This document shows positions 26,672-35,600 of a stretch of DNA of 64,000 nucleotides, piece by piece. The stretch comes from GCA-2686265 sp036010965 (GTDB taxonomy: Bacteria > Planctomycetota > UBA1135 > GCA-002686595). Numbering within the stretch: position 1 is the stretch's first letter; each line of letters opens with the position of its first letter. A model generated the notes under the pieces. It made no database searches, was not told where the DNA came from, and saw only the letters and a list, made by a program, of their open reading frames with translations. A program made the translations under genes and the position numbers. The stretch lies in NCBI GenBank assembly GCA_036010965.1, contig DASCMO010000023.1, positions 1 to 64,000 of the forward strand, in the 5' to 3' direction.

Positions 26672-28078
26672 ATGCCTTCACTCCTCGCCTGCGCGCTGCT
26701 CGCGGCCCTGCTGCCTCCCACTGGAGCGTCCTCGCAGGACTCCCCTGGGCAGATCGAGCGCGTCGCCATCGAGGCGCACGTACGCTTCCTCGCCTCCGAC
26801 TCCATGCGAGGTCGGGAGACCGGCTCGGAGGAGCTGAATCGGGCAGCGCGCTACCTGGCGGACGTCCTGCGTCGCGCCGGCGTGGAACCGGCGGGAGACG
26901 GCGACGGCTTCCTGCAGGCCGTACCCCTCGTGCGTGAGGTGCGCGAGGCGCCGCCGGAGATGACCCTCGTCGACGCGGGTGGCGATGAAGCTCCGATCGA
27001 GTACGGCGCGGACTTCACCATGCTGGGAGGCGCTGCGGCCGCGACGGCGCGCCTGGGCCTCGTAGTTGTGCGCGGCGAGGACGACATCCCCGCCGAACCC
27101 GATGCCCAGACGGCCCTCTACGTGGCGACCCGCTACGCGCGCGGCCTGGAATGGCTAGAGTCCGCGGGCCACGAATCGGGTGACGGTTTCGGGGCGCTGG
27201 TCTTCCCCGGCTCGTCCCGTCCCGGGCGCAGCAGATTTCGGCTCGGCGTCGGTCGCCTACGCTTGGGCTCGGAATCGGAAGCGTCCGCTCCCCCGCGCGT
27301 GCGCGTGAACGGCGAGTTGCGAGGGCGCTTCGAGTCCGGCGACGTCGAGGCCCTGACCTTGCGCCCGAACGTGCGTCTCGAGTCGGTCGAGACCTACAAC
27401 GTCATCGGGCGCGTGGCCGGCGAGGGGCAGGACGTGATCGTCTTCTCCGCCCACTACGACCACATCGGCGCCGGGGAACCGGACCCCAAGGATGAGGAGC
27501 GTGATCTGATCCGCAACGGCGCCGACGACGACGCATCGGGAACCGCCTGCGTCCTGGAGCTGGCGCGCGCCTTCGCCCGCGGCCCCCGTCCGGCCCACAC
27601 CTTGCTGTTCCTGCTGGCTACGGGAGAGGAAAAGGGGCTCCTGGGGACGCACCACTACCTCGATCACCCGCCTGTTCCCCTCGAACGCACCCTCTGCAAC
27701 CTGAACTTCGAGATGATCGGTCGTCCCGATCCCCAGGCCGGCGGGGCCGGGCGCATGTGGTTGACCGGGCACGAGCGGACGAACCTGCAGGCGGCCTTCG
27801 AGGCGGCCGGGATCCCCATCGGGCCCGACGTGCGCCCCGAGCAGAACTTCTTCCAGCGCTCGGACAACTTCGCCTTCGCCCTGCGGGGGATCGTGGCTCA
27901 GACCCTCTCGACCTACAACCTGCACACCGACTACCACCAGGTGACCGACGAGGCCGACACCCTGGATTTCGTCCACATGGAGACCTGCGTGCGTGCGGCC
28001 TACGCCGCGTCCCGGCTCCTGGCGGACGGCGAGGTCGTTCCGGCCTGGAACGAGGGGAAGAACCCCGCCCGGCGCTGA
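26672..28078 (+). CDS. Secreted M28-family metallopeptidase
   Basis: The 468-residue protein has a signal peptide (LLACALLAALLPPTGASS). The di-zinc peptidase domain shows ligands His (IVFSAHYDHIG), bridging Asp (NGADDDASGTACVLELAR), catalytic Glu pair (LATGEEKGLLGTHHY) and distal His (NLHTDYHQVTDEADTLDF). The usual Asp ligand in N-F-D-M-I-G is Glu (LNFEMIGRPDP), a conservative metal-compatible change. A beta-rich insert (about 90-225) lies before the zinc core. It is likely an aminopeptidase for exported peptides. ATG 26672 starts the signal peptide; an ATG at 26624 is an unlikely longer start. Confidence 0.9.
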   Translation: MPSLLACALLAALLPPTGASSQDSPGQIERVAIEAHVRFLASDSMRGRETGSEELNRAARYLADVLRRAGVEPAGDGDGFLQAVPLVREVREAPPEMTLVDAGGDEAPIEYGADFTMLGGAAAATARLGLVVVRGEDDIPAEPDAQTALYVATRYARGLEWLESAGHESGDGFGALVFPGSSRPGRSRFRLGVGRLRLGSESEASAPPRVRVNGELRGRFESGDVEALTLRPNVRLESVETYNVIGRVAGEGQDVIVFSAHYDHIGAGEPDPKDEERDLIRNGADDDASGTACVLELARAFARGPRPAHTLLFLLATGEEKGLLGTHHYLDHPPVPLERTLCNLNFEMIGRPDPQAGGAGRMWLTGHERTNLQAAFEAAGIPIGPDVRPEQNFFQRSDNFAFALRGIVAQTLSTYNLHTDYHQVTDEADTLDFVHMETCVRAAYAASRLLADGEVVPAWNEGKNPARR

Positions 28079-28177
28079 GTGCTGCCCGCGTCGCCCGCAC
28101 GCGCCTGCACCCTCGTCGATGGCGGCGATTCCGTTTATCATGTTCGACCATCCGACGACGATCGGGAAGGAGTTCAC

Positions 28178-29131
28178 GTGAGCAAGGACACGACAGTGAT
28201 CAAGGAGTGCGACGGCAAGGCCGGCTCGAAGGGAGCGCGCAAAGCCGCCAAGCGCGCCGCGATCCAGGCCAGGAAAGACGGCGCGCGCAAGAAGCGCAAG
28301 GGCGCGCGGGGAAAGAAGACTCCCCAGCCTCCGCGCTTCACCGCCGCGACGGCGGACAAGTACGAGCTCTATCAGTTCGCCGTCCAGTCGGCGGACCTCG
28401 ACGTGAAGTTCCTCGACAGCACGTATCGCTCGATCCGCGGACGTGGACCGCGGCACCTGCGCGAGGACTTCTGCGGCACGAGCCTGCTCTGCTGCGAGTG
28501 GGTCGAGATCGGCGAGGAGTACACCGCCGAGGGTTTTGACCTCGACCCGGAGCCGCTCGCCTGGGGCCGCGAGCACAACCTCTCACTGATCGGCGACGCC
28601 GCCGAGCGCATCGACCTGCACCTCGCGGACGCGCGCGAGGAGGGGGAACGCCTCGCAGACGTGCGCATAGCCCAGAACTTCTCCTACTGGATCTTCCAGA
28701 AGCGGGCGGAGCTGCTCGACTACTTCCGTCGCGCCCTCGCCGGCCTGGCCGACGACGGGATCTTCATCATCGACCTGTACGGCGGCACCGAGGCCAACGA
28801 GGAGATGATCGAGGAGCGCAAGATCGAGGAGGGGTTCACCTACATCTGGGACCAGGATTGCTACTACCCCGGAAGCGGCGAGTTCCGCTGCTTCATCCAC
28901 TTTCACTTCCCGGACGGAAGCAAGATGAAGCGCGCCTTTGCCTACGAGTGGCGCTTTTGGAACCTACCCGAGCTGAAGGACCTCCTGCTCGAGGCGGGCT
29001 TCAGCAAGGTCACGCCCTACTTCGAGGGCGAGGATCCCGATGACCCCGAGGAGGGCAACGGCGAGTTCGAGGCCGACGAGCGCGGCGAGAACTGCGAGTC
29101 CTGGATCGGCTATCTCGTCTCCGAAAAGTAG
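28178..29131 (+). CDS. Class I SAM-dependent methyltransferase with Lys-rich tail
   Basis: The GTG at 28178 is preceded by GGGAAGGAG at 5 nt, which decides the start. The 317-residue protein begins with a strongly basic segment (about 10-52, alternating Lys/Ala/Arg). The methyltransferase core has HLREDFCGTSLLCCEW (motif I), TAEGFDLDPEPLAWG (acidic loop binding SAM), VRIAQNFSYWIF and DGIFIIDLYGGTEA. The substrate is unknown; the basic tail may bind RNA or DNA. The C-terminal end is acidic (EDPDDPEEGNGEFEADE). Confidence 0.85.
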   Translation: MSKDTTVIKECDGKAGSKGARKAAKRAAIQARKDGARKKRKGARGKKTPQPPRFTAATADKYELYQFAVQSADLDVKFLDSTYRSIRGRGPRHLREDFCGTSLLCCEWVEIGEEYTAEGFDLDPEPLAWGREHNLSLIGDAAERIDLHLADAREEGERLADVRIAQNFSYWIFQKRAELLDYFRRALAGLADDGIFIIDLYGGTEANEEMIEERKIEEGFTYIWDQDCYYPGSGEFRCFIHFHFPDGSKMKRAFAYEWRFWNLPELKDLLLEAGFSKVTPYFEGEDPDDPEEGNGEFEADERGENCESWIGYLVSEK

Positions 29132-29137
29132 TTCGGC

Positions 29138-30085
29138 TTACTCGCGTCCGAAGCCCTCGCGGGCGGCGGTGATCGTCCCGCCCACCACGGTCAGGTCCGC
29201 GGGCGTGGTGAGTACCCACTCGGTGGTCGAGGGGAAGGTGACCTCGAACACGTGTCCGCCGCCGGGCTTGATGAGACATTCGTCATTCTCCGGCGAGTCG
29301 TGCTCTTCCACCAGCCGCACGAGCACGAAGGCCGCGGAGCCGTCGTCGGCCGCGGCCAGCTCAGCGAGGTGGGCGGCGCAGTGGCTGCAGGTCTGGCGGT
29401 AGAACAGCCAGGTGGCGTCGGGCGGCAGGGTCTCCAGCTCGGGGATCGCCTGCTGTAACAACTCGATGTCGTAGACGAACGCGCCCTCCCAGCGCTTCAC
29501 GTCGAGCTCGATGAAGCGCTTGGTCTCCAGCTGCTCGCCTTCTTTCAGACCGCCCGAGGGGATCATGACGAAGGGCGCGGCCCAGGCCAGGGCCGCGAGG
29601 CCCGCGAGGAGTACGTGGGGACCTACCGGCCGCGGCGACCGCCGCCAGGGCCGGCAGGCGAGGACCGCGAGTAAGAGGACCGTGTCGATGATCATCATCC
29701 ACCCCGGAGCGAGGTGGACGTTCGACCCAAAGCAGCCGCAGGAGGCTTCTTCGGAGAAGAGCGCTTCCAGGGTGGAGACGCCCTCGGACTCGATCAGCAT
29801 GCGCACGAGCAGCCACAGGACGAGGTCGAAGACGCCGAAGAGCGCCACCAGGATCGCCCAGCCCACCCGTGGGCGGAGCCAGGCGAGCAGCACGATCGAG
29901 AGCTCGGTGGCTATCGCCAGGCGGAAGGTCAGGTCGCGCCCCAGGAAGAACTCCTGCACGACCGGCGGCAGGTCGTTGGGGGTGCCGGCGAAGAGCTTGA
30001 AGAGCGCGCCGGCGGCGACCCACAGGGAGGCGACGCGCACGATGATGCCGGCGGTGCTCGAGCTCGTCTGGTCTCTGGGTTCCAT
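29138..30085 (-). CDS. MauE/DoxX-like membrane protein fused to a thioredoxin-like CxxC domain
   Basis: The 315-residue protein has an N-terminal four- to five-helix membrane domain (VASLWVAAGALFKLFAG, TELSIVLLAWLRP, ILVALFGVFDLVLWLLV) with a SCGCFG motif typical of MauE-type proteins, then IIDTVLLLAVLAC and a last span. The C-terminal periplasmic half contains TWLFYRQTCSHCAAHL, a CSHC thioredoxin-like active site. The fusion looks like a membrane disulfide carrier, with the SCGCFG cysteines relaying electrons to the CxxC. An ATG at 30124 is an alternative start. A good promoter is at 30149-30176. Confidence 0.82.
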   Translation of the reverse strand: MEPRDQTSSSTAGIIVRVASLWVAAGALFKLFAGTPNDLPPVVQEFFLGRDLTFRLAIATELSIVLLAWLRPRVGWAILVALFGVFDLVLWLLVRMLIESEGVSTLEALFSEEASCGCFGSNVHLAPGWMMIIDTVLLLAVLACRPWRRSPRPVGPHVLLAGLAALAWAAPFVMIPSGGLKEGEQLETKRFIELDVKRWEGAFVYDIELLQQAIPELETLPPDATWLFYRQTCSHCAAHLAELAAADDGSAAFVLVRLVEEHDSPENDECLIKPGGGHVFEVTFPSTTEWVLTTPADLTVVGGTITAAREGFGRE

Positions 30086-30148
30086 GCTCTTGAAAGTGGG
30101 GGCGGGGAAGCGCGTACCACCCATCGGATGGCGCCTGCGACCATACGC

Positions 30149-30176
30149 AGGCTAGTGGAATCGGTTGGCGGCTCAA
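30149..30176 (-). promoter_or_regulatory. Promoter for the MauE-thioredoxin fusion gene
   Basis: On the minus strand TTGAGC (30171-30176), a 16-nt spacer and TAGCCT (30149-30154). The start would be about 30143, upstream of both candidate ATGs. It matches the TTGNNN-16-TANNNT pattern seen elsewhere in the window. Confidence 0.5.
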
Positions 30177-30180
30177 CCGC

Positions 30181-30366
30181 TTTTGGCGACATCTAGGTAC
30201 TGCCTTACCCTGCTCATCGGGCCGCCTCCGGTGTGGCACAGGCGCGACCGGCGGTTGGGCGGCCGGCAACACGCGCTACTTCCAAGCCTGGGATCGCGAT
30301 TGGGACGGACCGTGCGCCAGGGGAGTCAACCTGAGCAACTGACGCGAGGTGAGCTTCACGCCCTGA
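30181..30366 (+). pseudogene. Decayed remnant of the Cys-rich C-terminal module
   Basis: One frame starting at 30181 reads ...SGRLRCGTGATGGWAAG, then NTRYFQAWDRDWDGPCARG, VNLSN, stop, REVSFTP, stop. It aligns with the end of the cupredoxin gene (DGLRCAG, GGWGAGDTRFFQGWYRDP, GFNLTNGVAVTFGP). An internal TGA replaces the Gly of L-[ST]-N-G. The segment between LRCAG and GGW is deleted, and there is no start codon or upstream body. I regard it as a decayed gene end. It occupies part of a gap of more than 300 bases; 30367-30495 shows nothing further. Confidence 0.75.
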
Positions 30367-30495
30367 GATGGGTGGACGGCCGGGAGGCGAGGGGCGGGTC
30401 TCCTCCGGCCTGCGCCTGTTCCAGGTGCCTGGTCGAAAAGCTGCCGCTCGTTTGTGCGTTCGACGGCGCACTCTGCTGCGATAGACTCACACCTC

Positions 30496-32772
30496 ATGGT
30501 GTGCAGCGCCCGCATGGTCGCCGGCTCGGCGCTCTCGCTCCTCACCGCCTGTGGTGGAGGCGGAGGAGAGCGAGCCGGTGCGGAGACCGCCAGCCTGACG
30601 CGCGCCTTTGCCTGGAGCGGGGGCGTCGAGCTCTTCCTGCCGCCCGGACCCGCCGCGCGGCGGGCGCGGGACGCTGCTCTGCTCCTCACCGCCCGCAGTG
30701 CATTGGAGGTCGAGTTGCTCGCGCCGACCGCCCGCGGCATGCGGACGCGTCCGCGGGTCGTGGGGGGGCTGCTCGACGATCCGCTCGTGACCGCGCTCCT
30801 TGCCCACGTCGGTGTTCAACCGCTCGCCGACGGCGGGCTGCGCTTCTTGGACATCGACCTCGGTCGCGAGGGCGAGGCCATCGCCGCGTGCTTCGAGGAC
30901 CCCGAGCGCCCAGGATTGCCTCTGACCGTGCTCGCCGCGGGTTCACAGGTGGCGCTGGCTCACCTCGTCGACGACCTGCGACCCACGGCGCGTCCCGCGG
31001 CGCGCGTCTGGAGCCGCGGCCAGCCGTGCCTCGAAGTGGAACTCGAGCGAGACGGGAGGCCTCGACCTCAGACCCTGCGCGACATCGATAGCGAACGCGC
31101 GCGCGCCCTGCGGCGGGTGCGGGTCGTGGTCGGCGACACCGAGATGATCCTGCGCGCCAGCGCCGACGTGGACCGTGAGCGCGCGGTGGAGTACGCGACC
31201 CGCGTCGCCGCGGCCCGCAGGCGCGTCGGGGCCTGGACCGGTCCCGGGCCCGACCCGCGCCCCTTCGCGGCCACCCTCGTCGGCGGCGCGCGCCTCCAAC
31301 GCGAACTGACCGGCGCCGTCGGCCTCGCCGTCCCCGACGGTCTCATCCAGCGCGAGCTCGTGCTCCTCGCGAGAGGGCTGCCCCACGACGCCGGCCGCTC
31401 CGCGGCGCGTGCCGCCCTGCGCGCGCGACTCGGCGAACCCGCCCGCGCCTGGACTCTGGAGGGAGCGGCGCTCGACGCCGCCGGTTCCTGGTGGGGCGCA
31501 CCGATCGAACACAGCGCGCGCGCCGTCGCGTCCCTGTCGGTGGAGGAGATCGTCGACCCGGCCGCGGTCGATCGCCACTCGCAACACCTCCTGGCGCCGG
31601 CCCGCGGCCTGCTCTTCCGCTTCCTGCGGACGGCAGCGGACGCGCCGGGAGTCGTGGAGCTGTGGGGAGCCGAGTCGCTGACCGTCGCCGACGAGGCCTG
31701 GCGAGCCTGGCTGGCGGACCTCGAGAGCGGCCCGCCGCCCGTTCGCCGGGCCGGACCGGCGCCGGGCGAGCGCTACGCGGCTGGCGTGGCCTTCGACTCC
31801 GACGGGCGACCGGGAGGCGGCTTGTGCCTGCCGGGCTACGTCGTCGGCCTCGAGACCGCGGACGAGCTCGGAGCCGACGCCGTCTCGCTCACCAGCACGT
31901 TCCACCAGCGCCCCCCTGCGCCTCGCTTTTCGGGCGGAAGAACGGGCGACGGTCTGCAGTCCGCCGAGGGCGACGCCGCCCTGGCCCTCGCCATCGCCCG
32001 CGCGCGGGCCGCGGGGGCGCGCACCGTCCTGCTCCAGCCGCACCTGCTGCTCTCCGAGAGCGCCGGGCACTCCGCCTGGCGCAAGCGCACCTCCGCCGCC
32101 GACTGGGAGGAGTTCTTCGCACACCTTGAGCGTGCGCTCGTGCACTACGCCCTGCTCGCCGAGCGGACCGGATGCGATGTGCTGTGCATCGGCACCGAGC
32201 TCTGGCCGGCCCACGGCGACGGCGGCGGAGTGGAGCTTGGAGCCCTCAAGGCCGCCGGCTGGCGCGCGGCGATCCGCGCAGTGCGCGAGCACTTCCACGG
32301 CGCTCTGACCTACGCCGCGCGCTGGCCCGCCGAGGCGCGCCGGATCCCCTTCTGGGAAGACCTCGACCTGGTCGGCGTGACCCTCTATCCCGATCTCGAA
32401 GTGGCGCACGACACCAGCCGCCCCGGTCGCATGCGCAACCGCCTGAAGAACTCTCTGAGCGAGCTGGGGGAGTTCGCGCGCGAGCAGGGCCGGGCGGCGT
32501 TGATCGTCGAGGCCGGCTTCCGCTCGACGTCCGACGCCGCGAGCGAACCCGAGCTGGGGACAGGCGAGCTGGACCTGGGCGAGCAGGCGTTGTTGTGGGA
32601 GGCCCTGGCGCGCGCCGTTGCTTCCGCCCGCACGCAGGGCGTGCCTCTGGCCGGGACCTTCGTCTGGTGCTGGCAGAGCGAGCTCCACGGCGGCGGGCGC
32701 TTCGACCGTGGCTTCACTCCCTGCGGCAAGCCGGCGCAGGCGCTCCTGCGACCGCTCTTCCGAACGCCCTGA
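30496..32772 (+). CDS. Lipoprotein with GH113-like glycoside hydrolase domain
   Basis: The 758-residue protein has a lipoprotein signal (VAGSALSLLTACGGGG), an unrecognised N-terminal half (about 40-430) and a C-terminal TIM barrel (about 440-755). The barrel contains AGVAFDSDGRPGGG, ADAVSLTSTFHQ, LLQPHLLLSE, CDVLCIGTELWP with a probable acid/base Glu, WEDLDLVGVTLYP and ALIVEAGFRSTSD with a probable nucleophile Glu. This pattern fits family GH113 (beta-mannanase-like) or relatives in clan A. It would act on a polysaccharide at the cell surface. The start could be the ATG at 30496 or 30514; both keep the lipobox. Confidence 0.8.
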   Translation: MVCSARMVAGSALSLLTACGGGGGERAGAETASLTRAFAWSGGVELFLPPGPAARRARDAALLLTARSALEVELLAPTARGMRTRPRVVGGLLDDPLVTALLAHVGVQPLADGGLRFLDIDLGREGEAIAACFEDPERPGLPLTVLAAGSQVALAHLVDDLRPTARPAARVWSRGQPCLEVELERDGRPRPQTLRDIDSERARALRRVRVVVGDTEMILRASADVDRERAVEYATRVAAARRRVGAWTGPGPDPRPFAATLVGGARLQRELTGAVGLAVPDGLIQRELVLLARGLPHDAGRSAARAALRARLGEPARAWTLEGAALDAAGSWWGAPIEHSARAVASLSVEEIVDPAAVDRHSQHLLAPARGLLFRFLRTAADAPGVVELWGAESLTVADEAWRAWLADLESGPPPVRRAGPAPGERYAAGVAFDSDGRPGGGLCLPGYVVGLETADELGADAVSLTSTFHQRPPAPRFSGGRTGDGLQSAEGDAALALAIARARAAGARTVLLQPHLLLSESAGHSAWRKRTSAADWEEFFAHLERALVHYALLAERTGCDVLCIGTELWPAHGDGGGVELGALKAAGWRAAIRAVREHFHGALTYAARWPAEARRIPFWEDLDLVGVTLYPDLEVAHDTSRPGRMRNRLKNSLSELGEFAREQGRAALIVEAGFRSTSDAASEPELGTGELDLGEQALLWEALARAVASARTQGVPLAGTFVWCWQSELHGGGRFDRGFTPCGKPAQALLRPLFRTP

Positions 32773-32830
32773 ACGCCGTGCGCGCCGCTCGTTGTCTCGC
32801 GCGCGCGTCGCGGCCCGGGGAGGGCGGCGA

Positions 32831-34831
32831 GTGAGCGCACCGCATCCGACCGCCGAACCGCTGACCGACCTCAGCGGCGTCGGCCCCGTGCGCGCCGAGC
32901 GCCTGGCGCGCATGGGACTTGAGTCCGTGCGCGACATGCTGTTGTTCCTACCGCGCCGCCTGGAGGTCCCCGGGGACGAGGTCACCGTCGCCGAGGCTCG
33001 CGAACGCGTCGGCGTCGAGGTCACCGTGCGTGGCGTCGTCGCCCGCCCGCGCTTCTCGCGCTTCGGGCGCCGCTCGACCCTGCGTTTCTCCCTCGAAGCC
33101 GACGGAGCCGCGCTCGACGTGCTGTACTTCAACCAACCCTGGCAGCGCGAGCGCTTCGCCGCGGACGACGAGGTCGCGCTCGCGGGACAGGTCAGCGAGG
33201 GCCGCCGCGGCCCGGCGCTGGTCTCGCCGCGCCTCGTCGATCCCGAGCGCGCACCCGAGGGCGCGGGCCGCCCCATCTACCCGACCGGCGAGGGCGTCGG
33301 CCAGGAGCTCCTGGCGAGCCTCTGCCGCCAGGCGGTCGAGCGCTCGGCCGACCGGCTGTGCGAGTCGCTCCCCGCCGAGCCCCTCGCGCGCCTGGGCCTG
33401 CCACCCCTGCCCGAGGCGGTGCGCGCGCTCCACGCTCCGCCGACCCTCGAGGCCTACGAGGCCGGGCGGCGCCGGGTCGTGCTCGAGGCTCTGCTGCCGA
33501 TCCAGGCGCGGGTGCTCGAGCGCGCCGCCGGGCGCGCAGGGGGCCAGGCCGTCGAGATTGCCGTGGACGAGGCGCGCCACGACGAGCTCTGCGGGCGCTT
33601 CCCCTTCACCTTCACCGCCGGACAGGGGCGCATCACCGCTGACCTGCGCGCTGACTTGCAGCGCTCGACACCCATGCGGCGCCTCTTGCAGGGCGAGGTC
33701 GCGAGCGGCAAGACGGCCCTGGGAGCCTACGCCTGCATGGCCGCCGCGGCGGCCGGCGCCCAGTCCGCGTTCCTGGCGCCGACGGAACTGCTGGCCGAGC
33801 AGCACTTCGCCGGCTTGCGCGGGCTCCTGGAGCGCGCCGGCGTGCGCAGCGATCTTCTGACCGGCTCCCTGCGCGCGCCCGAGCGGCGCGATCTCCTCGA
33901 ACGCCTCGCCGCGGGGACGATTGACCTCCTCTTCGGGACCCATGCCCTGTTCAGCTCCGATGTGCGCTACGCGCGCCTGGCCCTGGCGGTGATCGACGAG
34001 CAGCACCGCTTCGGCGTCGCCCAGCGCGCGCGGTTGATGGACAAGGGGCGCGACGTGCACGTGCTGCTGATGACCGCCACGCCGATCCCGCGCACCTTGG
34101 CGTTGACCCTCTACGGCGACCTGCAGATCAGCACCCTGCGCGAGCTCCCCGCCGGGCGCGGGCGCGTGCGGACGCGCTGGCTGAAGAAGGACGACCGCGT
34201 GGCAGCCGAGCGCCTGTTGCTCGAGCGCCTGGAAGCGGGCGAGCGCGTCTTCTGGGTCTCGCCACGCATCGGCGACGGCGACGCGCCCGGCGCCGAACGC
34301 GCCTTCGAGCGGCTGAAGACCTCCTCCCTCGGCCGCTTCGGCGTCGAGCTCGTGCACGGGCGTCTGGGCGCGAACACTCGCGCGGAGCGCCTCGATCGTT
34401 TCCGCGCCGGCTCGTCGCGCGTGCTCGTGGCCACGACCGTTATCGAAGTCGGGGTGGACGTGCCCGAGGCCACGGTGATGGTCATCGAGGAAGCCGACCG
34501 CCTGGGCCTGGCCCAGCTGCACCAGCTGCGCGGCCGGGTGGGGCGCGCCGGCGGCGACGCGTGGTGCCTGTTGCGGGGGAGCGAGGCGGCGCGCGAGCGG
34601 CTCGAGCTGCTCGAACGCTGCCACGACGGTTTTGCTCTGGCCGAGGAGGACCTGCGCCGGCGCGGTATGGGTGAACTCTCCGGCCTGCGCCAGTCCGGCG
34701 CTCTGATGGAGGGACTCGGCGCGGACCTCGACCTGCTAACCGCCGCCCGTGACCTGCTGGTCGAACAATCCGCCCTGCGCGCCGTCCACGCCCGCGATGC
34801 GAGCGAGCCCCTCGCCATCCACGCCCCCTGA
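32831..34831 (+). CDS. recG: ATP-dependent DNA helicase RecG
   Basis: The 666-residue protein has an OB-fold wedge domain (about 50-170, TVRGVVARPRFSRFGRRSTL). Helicase domain 1 has Walker A as LLQGEVASGKTALGAY (usually GDVGSGKT), APTELLAEQH, Walker B VIDEQHRFGV and motif III TATPIPRTLALTLYGD. Helicase domain 2 has ATTVIEVGVDVPEATVMV and QLRGRVGR, followed by the C-terminal RRRGMGELSGLRQSG. It remodels stalled replication forks and Holliday junctions. The GTG at 32831 directly precedes the N-terminal L-x-G-V-G-P-x-R-A motif; no ATG is suitably placed. Confidence 0.94.
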   Translation: MSAPHPTAEPLTDLSGVGPVRAERLARMGLESVRDMLLFLPRRLEVPGDEVTVAEARERVGVEVTVRGVVARPRFSRFGRRSTLRFSLEADGAALDVLYFNQPWQRERFAADDEVALAGQVSEGRRGPALVSPRLVDPERAPEGAGRPIYPTGEGVGQELLASLCRQAVERSADRLCESLPAEPLARLGLPPLPEAVRALHAPPTLEAYEAGRRRVVLEALLPIQARVLERAAGRAGGQAVEIAVDEARHDELCGRFPFTFTAGQGRITADLRADLQRSTPMRRLLQGEVASGKTALGAYACMAAAAAGAQSAFLAPTELLAEQHFAGLRGLLERAGVRSDLLTGSLRAPERRDLLERLAAGTIDLLFGTHALFSSDVRYARLALAVIDEQHRFGVAQRARLMDKGRDVHVLLMTATPIPRTLALTLYGDLQISTLRELPAGRGRVRTRWLKKDDRVAAERLLLERLEAGERVFWVSPRIGDGDAPGAERAFERLKTSSLGRFGVELVHGRLGANTRAERLDRFRAGSSRVLVATTVIEVGVDVPEATVMVIEEADRLGLAQLHQLRGRVGRAGGDAWCLLRGSEAARERLELLERCHDGFALAEEDLRRRGMGELSGLRQSGALMEGLGADLDLLTAARDLLVEQSALRAVHARDASEPLAIHAP

Positions 34832-34873
34832 AAAGCGGGTGAATACCAGACTCCCTCCATCGAAACCGTCGCC

Positions 34874-35593
34874 ATGGACCACCTCCTGACCTCCGAGAAC
34901 CTGATCGCCCTCTGCACCCTGACCCTGCTGGAGATCGTGCTGGGGATCGACAACATCGTCTTCCTCACGATCCTCACCGGACGCCTGCCCGAGGAGCGCC
35001 GGGCGTCGGCGCGTCGCATCGGCCTGGCGCTGGCGATGCTGATGCGCATCGGCCTGCTCCTGACCTTGAGCTGGGTGATGAAGCTCACCGCACCGCTCTT
35101 CGCCGTCGCCGGCCACGAGATCTCCGGCCGCGACCTGATCCTGCTGGTCGGTGGCCTGTTCCTGATCGGCAAGGCCACCTTCGAGATCCACCACAAGCTC
35201 GAGGGCGAGGGCGATCCAATGACCCAGGGCGCGACCGCCACCTTCGGCGCGGTTCTGCTGCAAGTCGTCGTGCTCGACGTGATCTTCTCCCTCGACTCGG
35301 TCGTCACCGCCGTGGGGATGGCCGACCAGCTGTGGGTCATGATCACCGCCGTTGTGGTGTCGGTGGGGGTGATGATGGCCTTCGCCGGAGCGATCGGCGA
35401 CTTCATCGAGCGCCATCCGACGATGAAGATGCTGGCCCTTTCGTTTCTGATCTTGATCGGTGTGATGCTCTTCGCCGAGGGCCTCGGCAAGCACATCGAG
35501 AAGGGATACATCTACTTCGCGATGTCCTTCTCCCTCGCGGTCGAGTTCTTGAACCTGCGCCTGCACCGCGGGCGCGCGGAGCCCTCCGCTTGA
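34874..35593 (+). CDS. TerC-family integral membrane protein
   Basis: The 239-residue protein has about seven membrane segments and TerC signatures: LTLLEIVLGIDNIVFLTIL near the N-terminus, then the internal repeat LQVVVLDVIFSLDSVVTAVGM, with acidic Glu/Asp in the membrane (E-x-x-L-G-I-D-N and D-x-x-F-S-L-D-S). TerC proteins are linked to tellurite resistance and to manganese export or metallation of exported proteins. It is 42 nt downstream of recG and converges on the penicillin acylase. Confidence 0.92.
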   Translation: MDHLLTSENLIALCTLTLLEIVLGIDNIVFLTILTGRLPEERRASARRIGLALAMLMRIGLLLTLSWVMKLTAPLFAVAGHEISGRDLILLVGGLFLIGKATFEIHHKLEGEGDPMTQGATATFGAVLLQVVVLDVIFSLDSVVTAVGMADQLWVMITAVVVSVGVMMAFAGAIGDFIERHPTMKMLALSFLILIGVMLFAEGLGKHIEKGYIYFAMSFSLAVEFLNLRLHRGRAEPSA

Positions 35594-35600
35594 GGGAGGG

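Noticed and set aside
30943..33276. 777-codon minus-strand frame antisense to the GH113-like and recG genes
   Set aside because: The composition is Arg/Gly/Pro-rich, with no motif, and it spans two sense genes with strong homology.
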